Origin: Gemmatimonadota bacterium | GTDB taxonomy: Bacteria > Gemmatimonadota > Gemmatimonadetes > Gemmatimonadales > GWC2-71-9 | Reading direction: 5' to 3' | NCBI GenBank assembly: GCA_016713785.1 | Contig: JADJOM010000003.1 | Span: 1,383,501-1,447,500, forward strand | Length of the DNA: 64,000 bases | Shown here: in pieces, positions 56,252-64,000 of the stretch | Layout of the letters: each line of letters starts with the position of its first letter | Numbering within the stretch: the stretch's first letter is position 1 | The notes under the pieces: generated by a model | Databases searched by the model: none | What the model was told of the DNA's origin: nothing | What the model saw: only the letters and a program-made list of their open reading frames with translations | Position numbers and translations under genes: made by a program

Positions 56252-56916
56252 CAGGCGATCCTCGCGAGGGCGCGGAGCTGGCTCACCGCCGGGAGCGCGC
56301 GGATGACGCCCAGCGTCTCGGGGTGCGGCGGGTGGTCCAGCTCGTAGATATGGATCGCCTCCCCGCCCTTCTGGCGCCGGGACACCTTGATGGTCGCGAT
56401 GTTCTCGCCCTGGCGCGCGAGGGCACTGGTGACCGCGGCGACGATCCCGGGGACGTCCTGCGCCACGAATACGATGGTCGGCAGGGTGCCGTTCACCTCG
56501 ACGGGGAAGCCGTCGATCTCCGTGATCTGGATCCGCCCGGCACCAAGGGAGGAGCCGGTGACCACCGCCTGGTGCTGGTCGCGCCGGAGCGTGATGCGGG
56601 TGGTGTTGGGGTGGGGTTCCCCGTGCAGCTTGGTGTTGCGGAAGCTGACCTGCAAGCCGGCCGCCGCCGCGAGGTCGATGCTCTCCCGCAGGCGCTCGTC
56701 GTCGGGGAAGAAGCCGAGGAGGCCCCCGGCGATGGCGCGATCGGTGCCGTGACCGGTGCCGGTGCGGGCAAAGGAGCCGTGCAGCTCCACCTCGGCGCTG
56801 TCGGGCTGGCCTCCGATGAGGCCACGGGCGAAGAGGCCGATCCGGCAGGCACCGGCGGTATGGGATGACGAGGGCCCCACCATGACCGGGCCGATGATAT
56901 CGAGCAGGGAGATCAT
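56251..56916 (-). CDS. sdaAB: L-serine dehydratase, beta subunit with ACT domain
   Basis: 221 residues. The N-terminal domain has VMVGPSSSHTAGACRIG and GTGHGTDRAI; a C-terminal ACT domain (about 148-215, IVFVAQDVPGIVAAVTSALA) likely binds serine. Pairs with the alpha subunit directly downstream. The ATG lies 66 nt after the small CTG-start ORF. Confidence 0.95.
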   Translation of the reverse strand: MISLLDIIGPVMVGPSSSHTAGACRIGLFARGLIGGQPDSAEVELHGSFARTGTGHGTDRAIAGGLLGFFPDDERLRESIDLAAAAGLQVSFRNTKLHGEPHPNTTRITLRRDQHQAVVTGSSLGAGRIQITEIDGFPVEVNGTLPTIVFVAQDVPGIVAAVTSALARQGENIATIKVSRRQKGGEAIHIYELDHPPHPETLGVIRALPAVSQLRALARIA

Positions 56917-56982
56917 GGCGGGGAAGTTACGGCATACGTGGTACGGGGAACAGGGAATGCCCCGACCCGCACCCCGGTCGGC

Positions 56983-57198
56983 CTAGAGGAGCTCGACCTG
57001 CCGGATCACGCCAAGACTCAGCGCGATCTCCGTGGTGTCGTCGCCCGAGGGGTGGAGGTAGACCTCGTGGGCCGTGACGTGGGTGTCCACGCTCGTCGGA
57101 ATACCGGTCACTTCCTGGCCGTCCCGGGTGACGATCCGCACCGGCAGCTCGTTGCTGCCGGCGTAGCCGAGGACGGCGACGATCTGTTCGTAGTCCAG
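56983..57198 (-). CDS. Small conserved-looking protein with an apparent CTG start
   Basis: 71 codons after the kinase stop, in the same frame as the kinase. The reading DYEQIVAVLGYAGSNELPVR, GIPTSVDTHVTAHEVYLHPS and EIALSLGVIRQVELL has a normal soluble composition. No ATG, GTG or TTG occurs before it; a CTG at 57198 follows GGGAGG with five bases between. No other likely start is seen. Unrecognised; resembles a small beta-rich domain. It may also be a former extension of the kinase. Confidence 0.5.
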   Translation of the reverse strand: MDYEQIVAVLGYAGSNELPVRIVTRDGQEVTGIPTSVDTHVTAHEVYLHPSGDDTTEIALSLGVIRQVELL

Positions 57199-57225
57199 GG
57201 GGGCCTCCCGCGCGCGGGGGTCGCG

Positions 57226-59070
57226 CTACCCGATGGCGGCGATGACGCCGCCCATGCCGCCGTCGTCGCTGGGAGGCCGGTATACCGGGCCCTGATCCAT
57301 CGGGGGCATGACCCCGAAGACGCTCTGGGATCGGAGGACCCCCTCGACGGACCCGAGCAGCCCTTCCAGCTCCTCCGTGGCCTTGCGGAGCGCATAGCGG
57401 TACAGCCAGCGGTACCAGAGCAGGCTGCCGCCGCCCATCGCGGCCGCGGCCGCCACTCCCGGGAGGAACGCCAGCATGCCCAGCGCCATGCCAGTGGCCC
57501 CCGCAGCGGTGCCGACCGTGCCGCCGGTGGCGGCCAGCGCGGCGGCGATCCAGCCATCAGCCTTGAGGTTCTTCCGCAGGCCGGAGCGGAGGTCGCCGTA
57601 GATGGTGACCTCGCAGCCACCGCCGGCCGGCAGCGGGCGCAGGGTGACGTTGAGCTGGAAGAGCTCCAGCTGGTACATCCGATAGGTGAAGGGCGTGTAG
57701 GACTCGGTGGACCCGGCGACCATGGTCTTCATCATGTTCGGGACGCTGAACACCAGCACGCCGCCATCGAGCGGGTGCCCCCCGACCGTGTCCCGCAGGC
57801 TCATCAGGTAGGGCCGCGCGGGGCACACGCGGCCGATGGCCTCGAGCACCGAGCGGGGCGTGCCGCGGATCACCCGCGACACCGAGAGGCTGCGCTCGCT
57901 GGTGCCCAGGAGCCGGGTCGTGAGCCGATCCTGCCGGGTGCCGGTCACGGCCACGGCGGGCGCATTGGGTGCCGGCTGCTCCGCCAGCGCCAGGGCCACG
58001 AACTCCGGGGCGATCCCGACCTCCTGCGCGGCCGCCTCGACGTCGCGCAGGCGGTAGCCGCCGGTGGGCAGCGCGCTGGTGATGCCCGTCAGGCCGGTGC
58101 CCTGACGGGAGCGCTGCTCCAGGCGGGTGGCCGCATCGGCCTGCAGCTGCGCGGCGCGGAGCCAGATGGCTTCGGCGCGTTCAATGGGGATGATCCGGTC
58201 GGGCGTGGTCCCCGCGGAAGCCGGCCCCACCTTCTCAATGGCCCGTCCCAGCGTCTCGGCGAGTTCCTCGCCGGTGGCAAAGCGCTCGGCGGGGTTCTTG
58301 CGCAGGCAGCGATCGATGACCTCGACCAGCGGGCGGGGCACCCCGGGCGCCACCGACGCGAGGGACGGGGCGGTCCGGGAGGCGACCGCGAGCAGCACCG
58401 CCGCCGGGTTGTCCCCCTCGAAGGGCAGCCGGCCGGAGAGGGCGTAGTATCCCACCACGCCAAGCGAATAGAGGTCGCTCCGGCCGTCCAGCGGCTCACC
58501 GTTGGCCTGCTCGGGGCTCATGTAGTGCACGGTGCCCACGAGCTCGCCCGCCTGGGTGAGCCCGGCGGCGTGGGTATCGCGGGCGATGCCGAAGTCCGTC
58601 ACCACCGCGCGCCCGCTGCCGCGCTCCACCATGATGTTCGGGGCCTTGATGTCGCGGTGCACCACCCCGCGCAGGTGGGCGTACGCCAGTGCCCAGGCCG
58701 CCTCGCGCAGCAGCCGCACCACCTCCACGGCCGGCAGCGGGCCCCGGTCCCGGACCCGCTCGGCGAGGTTCTCGCCTTCGATGAAGGCCATGACGAAGTA
58801 GGCGCAGCCGTTGGCCTCCTCCGCCCGGTAGATCGGCACGATGTGCGGGTGGGAGAGCTGGGCCGCGGTCCGCGCCTCGCGCAGGAAGCGCTCCCGCACC
58901 GTGGCGTCGCCGGTCAGGTGCGGGGGGAGCACCTTGATGGCCACCGGGCGCTCCAGCCGGAGCTCCCGGGCCAGGTACACCACGCCCATGCCGCCGCGAC
59001 CGAGCTCCCGCTCGATCTGGTAGCTGCCGGCGAGCAGGGGTTCCAGCGCGGCGCGGACGGGATCGGTCAT
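57226..59070 (-). CDS. PknB-type Ser/Thr protein kinase with a membrane helix and a unique C-terminal domain
   Basis: 614 residues. Kinase domain about 16-275: glycine loop ELGRGGMGVVYLA, Lys in AIKVLPP, HRDIKAPN catalytic loop, DFGIARD, GTVHYMSPEQ activation segment. A long region follows (about 280-510) with START-like strands (GTPRSVLEAIGRV, VTIYGDLRSGLRKN) and then hydrophobic helices (MALGMLAFLPGVAAAAAMGG). The stop at 57226 is 27 nt before the small CTG-start ORF. Target unknown. Similar architecture to other Gemmatimonadota kinases is inferred, not checked. Confidence 0.92.
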   Translation of the reverse strand: MTDPVRAALEPLLAGSYQIERELGRGGMGVVYLARELRLERPVAIKVLPPHLTGDATVRERFLREARTAAQLSHPHIVPIYRAEEANGCAYFVMAFIEGENLAERVRDRGPLPAVEVVRLLREAAWALAYAHLRGVVHRDIKAPNIMVERGSGRAVVTDFGIARDTHAAGLTQAGELVGTVHYMSPEQANGEPLDGRSDLYSLGVVGYYALSGRLPFEGDNPAAVLLAVASRTAPSLASVAPGVPRPLVEVIDRCLRKNPAERFATGEELAETLGRAIEKVGPASAGTTPDRIIPIERAEAIWLRAAQLQADAATRLEQRSRQGTGLTGITSALPTGGYRLRDVEAAAQEVGIAPEFVALALAEQPAPNAPAVAVTGTRQDRLTTRLLGTSERSLSVSRVIRGTPRSVLEAIGRVCPARPYLMSLRDTVGGHPLDGGVLVFSVPNMMKTMVAGSTESYTPFTYRMYQLELFQLNVTLRPLPAGGGCEVTIYGDLRSGLRKNLKADGWIAAALAATGGTVGTAAGATGMALGMLAFLPGVAAAAAMGGGSLLWYRWLYRYALRKATEELEGLLGSVEGVLRSQSVFGVMPPMDQGPVYRPPSDDGGMGGVIAAIG

Positions 59071-59072
59071 GG

Positions 59073-61367
59073 TCAGTTGGTGAGCGGGCCGGGGGCGCCG
59101 GCCGGGAGCGCCCGGGGGGGACCCAGCGTCTCGTCGATGAAGTTGGTGATCAGGGTGCGCAGGTGCAGCGTGGTGTTGCCCCCGAAGATCCCGTGGTTGC
59201 GGTTGGGGTAGGCCATGAAGTCAAAGGACTTGTTGGCCGCGACCAGGCGGTTGAGCAGGTTCTCCGAGTTCTGGTAGTGCACGTTGTCGTCCCCGGTGCC
59301 GTGCACCAGGAGCAGGCGTCCCCGCATCCGGTCCACGTAGCTGAGCGGCGAGCCCTTGTCGTAGCCGGCCGCGTTGTCCTGCGGCAGGCCGTTGTAGCGC
59401 TCGGTGTAGATGTTGTCGTAGAACTTCCAGTGGGTCACCGGCGCCACCGCCACGGCCATGCTGTAGACGTCGGGGGCCTGGAACAGCCCGTTGAGGCTCA
59501 TGAACCCGCCGTAGCTCCAGCCGAAGACGCCCATGCGGGTGGAATCGACGAAGGCCCAGCGCCCGATGGCTCGCGCCGCGGCGGCCTGGTCCTGGGTCTC
59601 CACCACCCCCAGCTGGCGGTAGACGATCTTGCGCCAGGCCCGCCCGCGCATGCCCGTGCCGCGGTTGTCGATGCTCGCGACGATGTACCCCTTCTGGGTG
59701 AGCAGCAGGTTCCAGAGGTAGTTGGTGCCGCCCCAGCTGTCGAGCACGGTCTGCGACCCCGGCCCGCCGTAGTTGGAGAAGAACACGGGATACTTCCGCG
59801 CGGGGTCGAAGTCGACCGGCTTCATCATCCAGCCGTTGAGCCGGAGGCCGTCGCCGATGTCCACCTGGAAGAACTCCGCCGGGCCCTTGCGCAGGGCCGC
59901 GACGCGCTCCGTGAGCTGGGCATTGGCCACCAGTGTCCGCAGCGGGCGATGCGCCGGCAGGGTCACCAGTTCCGTCACCGGCGGGACCCCGAAGCGCGAC
60001 CAGGTGTGGAAGGCCACCCGGGCATCGGGCGCGATGTTGTAGGCGTGGGTGCCGGCCTGGTCGGCAGGCGTCACCCGCTCGGCCTCCCCGCGGCCATCCA
60101 GCCGGGCCCGGTAGAGGTAGCGCTGGGTCGGATTGCCGGGCGAGGCGATGTAGTAGAGCCAGCCGCCCACGGTGTCCACCGCGGCCTGGCTGGCGACGTC
60201 GTACTCGCCGGGCGTGAGCGGGGTGAGCCGGGCACTGTCGCGGGACACCCGGTAGACGTGGCGCCAGCCGTCGCGCTCGCTCTCCCACAGGAAGCTGCGC
60301 CCGCCATCGAGCCAGGGCGTCTCGTCGGGGAAGTCCACCCAGGCGCTGTCCCGCTCCTCGAGGAGCGGCCGCACGCTGCCGTCACGACGCGCGCCGAGGT
60401 ATACGAGATCGGTGTTCTGCAGCCGGTTGAGCTGCTGGATCACCACCTCGTCGCTCGACGCCGCCCACTCCATGCGCGTCAGGTAGTGGTTGCGCGGGTC
60501 GCCGGGGATCCGGAACCAGGTGGTGCGGCCACCGGCCGCCGGCACCACGCCCACCCGCGCGGCGGAGTTGGACTCGCCGGCCTTGGGGTACTGGATCTCG
60601 ATCGCCTGGGCGTAGAGCGAATCGGTGTCATTGATGAGCGTGAAATTGCGCACGCTGTCGGCGTTGAGCTGCCAGAAAGCGATGCTGCGGCCGTCGGGGC
60701 TCCAGCGCCAGCCGTCGCGCAGGTCCAGCTCTTCCTCGTACACCCAGTCGAAGGTGCCGTTGATGATCGTGCGTGACCCGTCCCGGGTGAGCTGCACCAC
60801 CCGGCCGGTGGCGAGCTGCTCCACGTAGAGGTTGTTCTCCCGGACGTAGGCCACCCGGCCGCCGTCCGGGGAGAACTTGGCGAACATCAGCGTGGACGGC
60901 CTGGCCCGCGGCCCGCCCAGCTTGCGCAGGCGCCAGGTGCGGAGGTCGAGGGTCCAGTAGTCGCCCCGGGTGTTCTGCCGCCACACGGGGGCGCTGTTGG
61001 TGAAGACCAGGAGCTGCCGCTCGTCGGCCGACCAGAGGTAGTTCTCGACCGTGAGCGGGACGCTGTCGCCCCGCGGGACCAGGCGGGTGGCCGGCACCAG
61101 GACGGTCCGCACCCCGGTTTCCACGTCGTAGCGGACCAGGTCCTGTCCCCCCTTCCCCTCGCGGGAGCGCTCCAGGGTGGTGTAGGCCGCGCCACGGGCG
61201 AGCCACCGCGCCGGGCCGAAGAACTCGGGCCGGAAGTCGCCGGAGGCGTACACCCGCTCGATGGTGAGCAGGCTGGGGTCGGCGGCCTGGCCGGGGAGCG
61301 CCCGGACCGGGAGCAGCACCAGGGCCAGGACCGCGAGGAAACAGCGAAGGGAGCGGGACGTCCGCAC
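59073..61367 (-). CDS. Secreted dipeptidyl-peptidase IV-like S9 serine peptidase
   Basis: 764 residues. A signal peptide (CFLAVLALVLLPVRALPGQ) is followed by a beta-propeller containing the DPP-IV double-Glu motif (VYEEELDLRDGWRW) and a C-terminal alpha/beta hydrolase with the catalytic Ser in GWSYGGF, Asp in GTGDDNVH and His in NRNHGIFGG. Cleaves X-Pro or X-Ala dipeptides from exported peptides. GTG at 61367 has a GAGGTG site; a GTG nine codons upstream is possible. Ends 2 nt before the kinase start. Confidence 0.95.
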   Translation of the reverse strand: MRTSRSLRCFLAVLALVLLPVRALPGQAADPSLLTIERVYASGDFRPEFFGPARWLARGAAYTTLERSREGKGGQDLVRYDVETGVRTVLVPATRLVPRGDSVPLTVENYLWSADERQLLVFTNSAPVWRQNTRGDYWTLDLRTWRLRKLGGPRARPSTLMFAKFSPDGGRVAYVRENNLYVEQLATGRVVQLTRDGSRTIINGTFDWVYEEELDLRDGWRWSPDGRSIAFWQLNADSVRNFTLINDTDSLYAQAIEIQYPKAGESNSAARVGVVPAAGGRTTWFRIPGDPRNHYLTRMEWAASSDEVVIQQLNRLQNTDLVYLGARRDGSVRPLLEERDSAWVDFPDETPWLDGGRSFLWESERDGWRHVYRVSRDSARLTPLTPGEYDVASQAAVDTVGGWLYYIASPGNPTQRYLYRARLDGRGEAERVTPADQAGTHAYNIAPDARVAFHTWSRFGVPPVTELVTLPAHRPLRTLVANAQLTERVAALRKGPAEFFQVDIGDGLRLNGWMMKPVDFDPARKYPVFFSNYGGPGSQTVLDSWGGTNYLWNLLLTQKGYIVASIDNRGTGMRGRAWRKIVYRQLGVVETQDQAAAARAIGRWAFVDSTRMGVFGWSYGGFMSLNGLFQAPDVYSMAVAVAPVTHWKFYDNIYTERYNGLPQDNAAGYDKGSPLSYVDRMRGRLLLVHGTGDDNVHYQNSENLLNRLVAANKSFDFMAYPNRNHGIFGGNTTLHLRTLITNFIDETLGPPRALPAGAPGPLTN

Positions 61368-61405
61368 GGGCACCTCGGTTCGGGGGAACGGCACGCGCGT
61401 CCCGG

Positions 61406-62083
61406 TCAGGGGCGCGCCTCGTCCACCGCCCGGCTGGCCGGCACGATGTCGAGCTCGGCCAGCAGGGGATCGGTGGACGTACTGAGCAGGTGGGCCAGCA
61501 CCTCGAGGGTACTCACCTCGACCGACACCTGTCCGGCGCCCGGTGTCTGCTGGTACCGGGCCCGGAACGACTCGAGCTCCCGCAGGCTCAGGAATCCCGG
61601 CACCACGGTCCGCCCATTCTGGGTGTAGGTGAGGTACCCGCCATCGGCCGCCTTGGCCATGAAGACCGGGGTGCCCGGCAGTTCGGTCGGCTTGCCCTGC
61701 GCCGCGAGCACGCGGGTGGCGGCGGCGACCTCATCGGGGTCGGGCACGTAGGCGTACTCGACCGGCTGGCCGGTCGTGAAGAGGCGCAGCGTGTTGCCGA
61801 GAGACGCGGCGCGGATCACCACCTGCCGGGCCAGGTCCGGCCGTTGCCGCTGCAGGTTGGCGAGGAAGCCGTTGGCGGTGCCCCGCCGCAGGAAGAGCCC
61901 CACGACCGGCTTGCCGCCGCCCGGCGGGGTAGCCACCACCGGCGTCCCCCTGGCGTCCATGGCTATGAACACGGGCACGTCGCGCAGCACCTCGATGGCG
62001 CGCCCGGGGGAACTCGGGCCCTGGGCCGAGAGGGGGCACGCCACCAGGGCGGCCAGCAGGAGCAGACGGGAGGAGGGCTGCAC
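61406..62083 (-). CDS. Secreted Tic22-like protein
   Basis: 225 residues. A signal peptide (RLLLLAALVACPLSAQ) precedes a Tic22-like fold: VPVFIAMDARGTPVV, two similar halves each ending in GLFLRRGTANGFL or VFMAKAADGGYLTY, and PGFLSLRELESFRARY. Tic22 homologs act as periplasmic chaperones for outer-membrane proteins. GTG 62083 has an AGGAAG site. Located between the peptidase and a kinase in one transcription direction. Confidence 0.75.
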   Translation of the reverse strand: MQPSSRLLLLAALVACPLSAQGPSSPGRAIEVLRDVPVFIAMDARGTPVVATPPGGGKPVVGLFLRRGTANGFLANLQRQRPDLARQVVIRAASLGNTLRLFTTGQPVEYAYVPDPDEVAAATRVLAAQGKPTELPGTPVFMAKAADGGYLTYTQNGRTVVPGFLSLRELESFRARYQQTPGAGQVSVEVSTLEVLAHLLSTSTDPLLAELDIVPASRAVDEARP

Positions 62084-62130
62084 GATCTTCCTGTAGGACG
62101 GGTGGAGGCCGGGCCGGGTTCCAGTCAAAG

Positions 62131-63765
62131 CTAGCGGCCCGGGCCGCCGCCGGCCTCCCGCCACTGTTCAAGGTCGGAGACCCGGGACTCCAGCCGGGCC
62201 AGCCGGTCCTCGCCAGCGGCGGGCGCGGTCGCAGCCGCACGAGCCGCCGGCGGCGGCACCGGGCGGCTGGAGGGGGGGAGGGTCACGCCGCCCGGCGGCC
62301 GCGGTCCCCGGCCTCCCGCCGCCGCGAGGATGGCGCGGCCGGGCGCCCCGGCCCAGAACAGCCGGAAGAGCCGCTCGCCGATCGGCGCCCGGAGCGGGCT
62401 GCGCAGGATCCCGATGATCGCCAGCCCCCGCATCACGTAGGCAGATACGATGATGAACACACCCGGGCGCGACACCTCGAACCACCCCGGCCGCACCTCG
62501 GTGCGCATCGCCGCCTTGACCCACCACTGCAGCGCGAAGGTCGCGGCGAACATGGCCACCAGGATGACGAGCTGCCGGCGCCGGCGGGCCACCACGGCGT
62601 TGTCCGTGCGCAGCTGGGCCCGCTCCGCCTCGCGTTCGGCCAGGATGGCGCGGAATCCCGCCTGGATGTCCGCGACGTCGAAGCCGCGCTGCCGCAGGCG
62701 CCGGGCCTGCTGGACCGTCTGGGCCAGCCGGCCCCACACCACCGCCGCGAACATCACTACCGGCAGCACTACGTCGAGATCGCCGCCGTAGACCTGCCCG
62801 AGCACCTGGAGCAGCAGCCAGCCGATGATGATGGCCCCCACCAGGATCAGCGAGGCCTGCCCAGCGTCCTGGGCGAACAGCCGCACCGGGAGGGGCACCT
62901 CCGGCCCGGCCAGCTGCGCCGTCTCCAGCGCCTCGACCAGCGCCTCGGCGGTGGCAAAGCGCTCCGCCGCCTCCTTGCGCACCAGCCGGTCGATGGCCGC
63001 GGCGAGCGCGGCGGGGATGTCGGGCCGGAGCGACGCGATCGGGGGCGCCGGCTCGGTGAGCTGCTTGACCAGCAGCTGCTGGGTGGAGGTGCCGGTGAAC
63101 ACCGGCGTGCCGGTCAGGGCGAAGTAGGCGGTGAGCCCCAGGGCATAGAGGTCGCTCCGGCCGTCCACGGTGTCCCCGGACGCCTGCTCGGGACTCATGA
63201 ACTCCGGGGTCCCGACCACCTCACCCACCCGGGTGAGGCCCGGCCGGGCGGCCACCGGCGCGATCTCCCGCGCGATGCCGAAGTCGGTGACCAGCGCGCG
63301 CCCGGTGGCCCGCTCGATCAGGATGTTGTCGGGCTTGATGTCGCGGTGCACCACCCCGCGGCCGTGGGCGTAGGCCAGCGCGTAGGCGGCGTCCTGGAGC
63401 AGGCGCACGACCTCCCGCACGGTAAGCGGCCCGCTCCGGCGCACCCGCCCCGTGAGCGATTCTCCCTCGACGAAGCCCATGGCGAAGGCCAGCAGCCCCG
63501 CCCGTTCCTCGACGGCATGCACCGGGACGATGTTGGGATGGGAGAACGACGCGGCGGTGCGGGTCTCGCGCAGGAACCGCTCGCGCAACTCGGCATTCGC
63601 GGCGAGCTCCGCGGGGAGCACCTTGAGCGCCACGGGCCGGTCGAGCTGGCGGTCGCGGGCCAGGTACACCACCCCCATCCCGCCGCGGCCCAGCTCCCGC
63701 TCGAACGCGTAGCGCTCGCCCAGCTGGGCGCGGAGGTCGGCGAGGGCGTCGATGGGGGTGGTCAC
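62131..63765 (-). CDS. PknB-type Ser/Thr protein kinase with four membrane helices
   Basis: 544 residues. Kinase domain about 19-280: ELGRGGMGVVYLA, ALKVLPAE, HRDIKPDNIL, DFGIAREI, GTPEFMSPEQ, all intact. The C-terminal half has TM helices (LILVGAIIIGWLLLQVLG, DVVLPVVMFAAVVWG, LVILVAMFAATFALQWW and the VFIIVSAYVMRGLAIIGIL region) and ends in a Pro/Ala-rich linker and a short coiled coil. GTG start at 63765. Distinct C-terminus from the other kinase, so the two sense different cues. Target unknown. Confidence 0.92.
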   Translation of the reverse strand: MTTPIDALADLRAQLGERYAFERELGRGGMGVVYLARDRQLDRPVALKVLPAELAANAELRERFLRETRTAASFSHPNIVPVHAVEERAGLLAFAMGFVEGESLTGRVRRSGPLTVREVVRLLQDAAYALAYAHGRGVVHRDIKPDNILIERATGRALVTDFGIAREIAPVAARPGLTRVGEVVGTPEFMSPEQASGDTVDGRSDLYALGLTAYFALTGTPVFTGTSTQQLLVKQLTEPAPPIASLRPDIPAALAAAIDRLVRKEAAERFATAEALVEALETAQLAGPEVPLPVRLFAQDAGQASLILVGAIIIGWLLLQVLGQVYGGDLDVVLPVVMFAAVVWGRLAQTVQQARRLRQRGFDVADIQAGFRAILAEREAERAQLRTDNAVVARRRRQLVILVAMFAATFALQWWVKAAMRTEVRPGWFEVSRPGVFIIVSAYVMRGLAIIGILRSPLRAPIGERLFRLFWAGAPGRAILAAAGGRGPRPPGGVTLPPSSRPVPPPAARAAATAPAAGEDRLARLESRVSDLEQWREAGGGPGR

Positions 63766-63811
63766 CAGGCGGAAGGTACAGCGCGCGGGGCGGTGCCCGC
63801 GAGCCCGTGGC

Positions 63812-64000
<189 letters not shown>

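Overview
The window is a contiguous piece of a high-GC bacterial chromosome, tightly packed with genes that mostly overlap start-to-stop. The gene set (clade II nitrous-oxide reductase cluster, cbb3 oxidase, PknB-type kinases, a DPP-IV-type peptidase, a Bacteroidota-like rpo/rpl operon order at about 70% GC) fits Gemmatimonadota best. That assignment is an inference from content, not from a marker-gene search.

Layout. (1) 1-9868, minus strand: the translation/transcription core, read from a consensus promoter as tRNA-Thr(UGU), tRNA-Tyr, tRNA-Gly, tRNA-Thr(GGU), rpmG, secE, nusG, rplK, rplA, rplJ, rplL, rpoB, rpoC (rpoC runs off the left edge). The tuf gene usual after this tRNA quartet is missing. 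(2) 9898-16295, minus: an HpaI-type aldolase, cysS, an MscS channel, a beta-barrel protein, a GDYXXLXY-type and a DUF2157 membrane protein, and a tandem UspA. (3) 16469-27046: a soluble PAS chemoreceptor; an MgtC/DUF4010 protein that seems to start at AUU; a second UspA; a GAF histidine kinase whose GAF domain resembles the haem GAF of mycobacterial DosS; an OmpR-type regulator; a short P1B ATPase; DUF983; a SulP transporter. (4) 27155-35357: a TauE/SafE-like protein diverging from ccoNOQPG, a miniature ccoH, ccoI, ccoS and a cytochrome c, i.e. a complete cbb3 oxidase module with a mono-haem CcoP. (5) 35462-40385: Hsp20, an HPF-like protein, DUF302, CHAD, a phosphoribosyltransferase-like protein, an RMD1/DUF155 protein and two small related membrane proteins. 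(6) 40382-47314: an Fe-S Rrf2 regulator (NsrR-like) diverging from cytochrome c, nosZ, nosB-like, nosL, nosD, nosF, nosY. (7) 47331-50145, minus: a drug-type ABC exporter whose ATPase carries a frameshift, and a DUF1611 protein. (8) 50311-55250, minus: pspA, a YbjN-like gene and, upstream in the same run, twelve tandem paralogous genes for one-TM coiled-coil mini-proteins plus a 38-codon leader ORF. (9) 55367-64000, minus: L-serine dehydratase (two subunits), a small CTG-start ORF, two PknB-type kinases flanking a DPP-IV-like peptidase and a Tic22-like protein, and the 3' end of uvrA.

How it fits together. Sections 3-6 read as a low-oxygen survival and respiration island: a putative gas-sensing kinase, stress proteins (two UspA, Hsp20, an HPF-like protein), a high-affinity oxidase and N2O respiration. 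The most unusual part is section 8, where PspA, the envelope-stress membrane protein, is encoded with a large family of small membrane proteins that look like a multiplied PspB-type partner. I know of no description of such an array. All functional links are inferences from sequence and gene order; no database search could be run.
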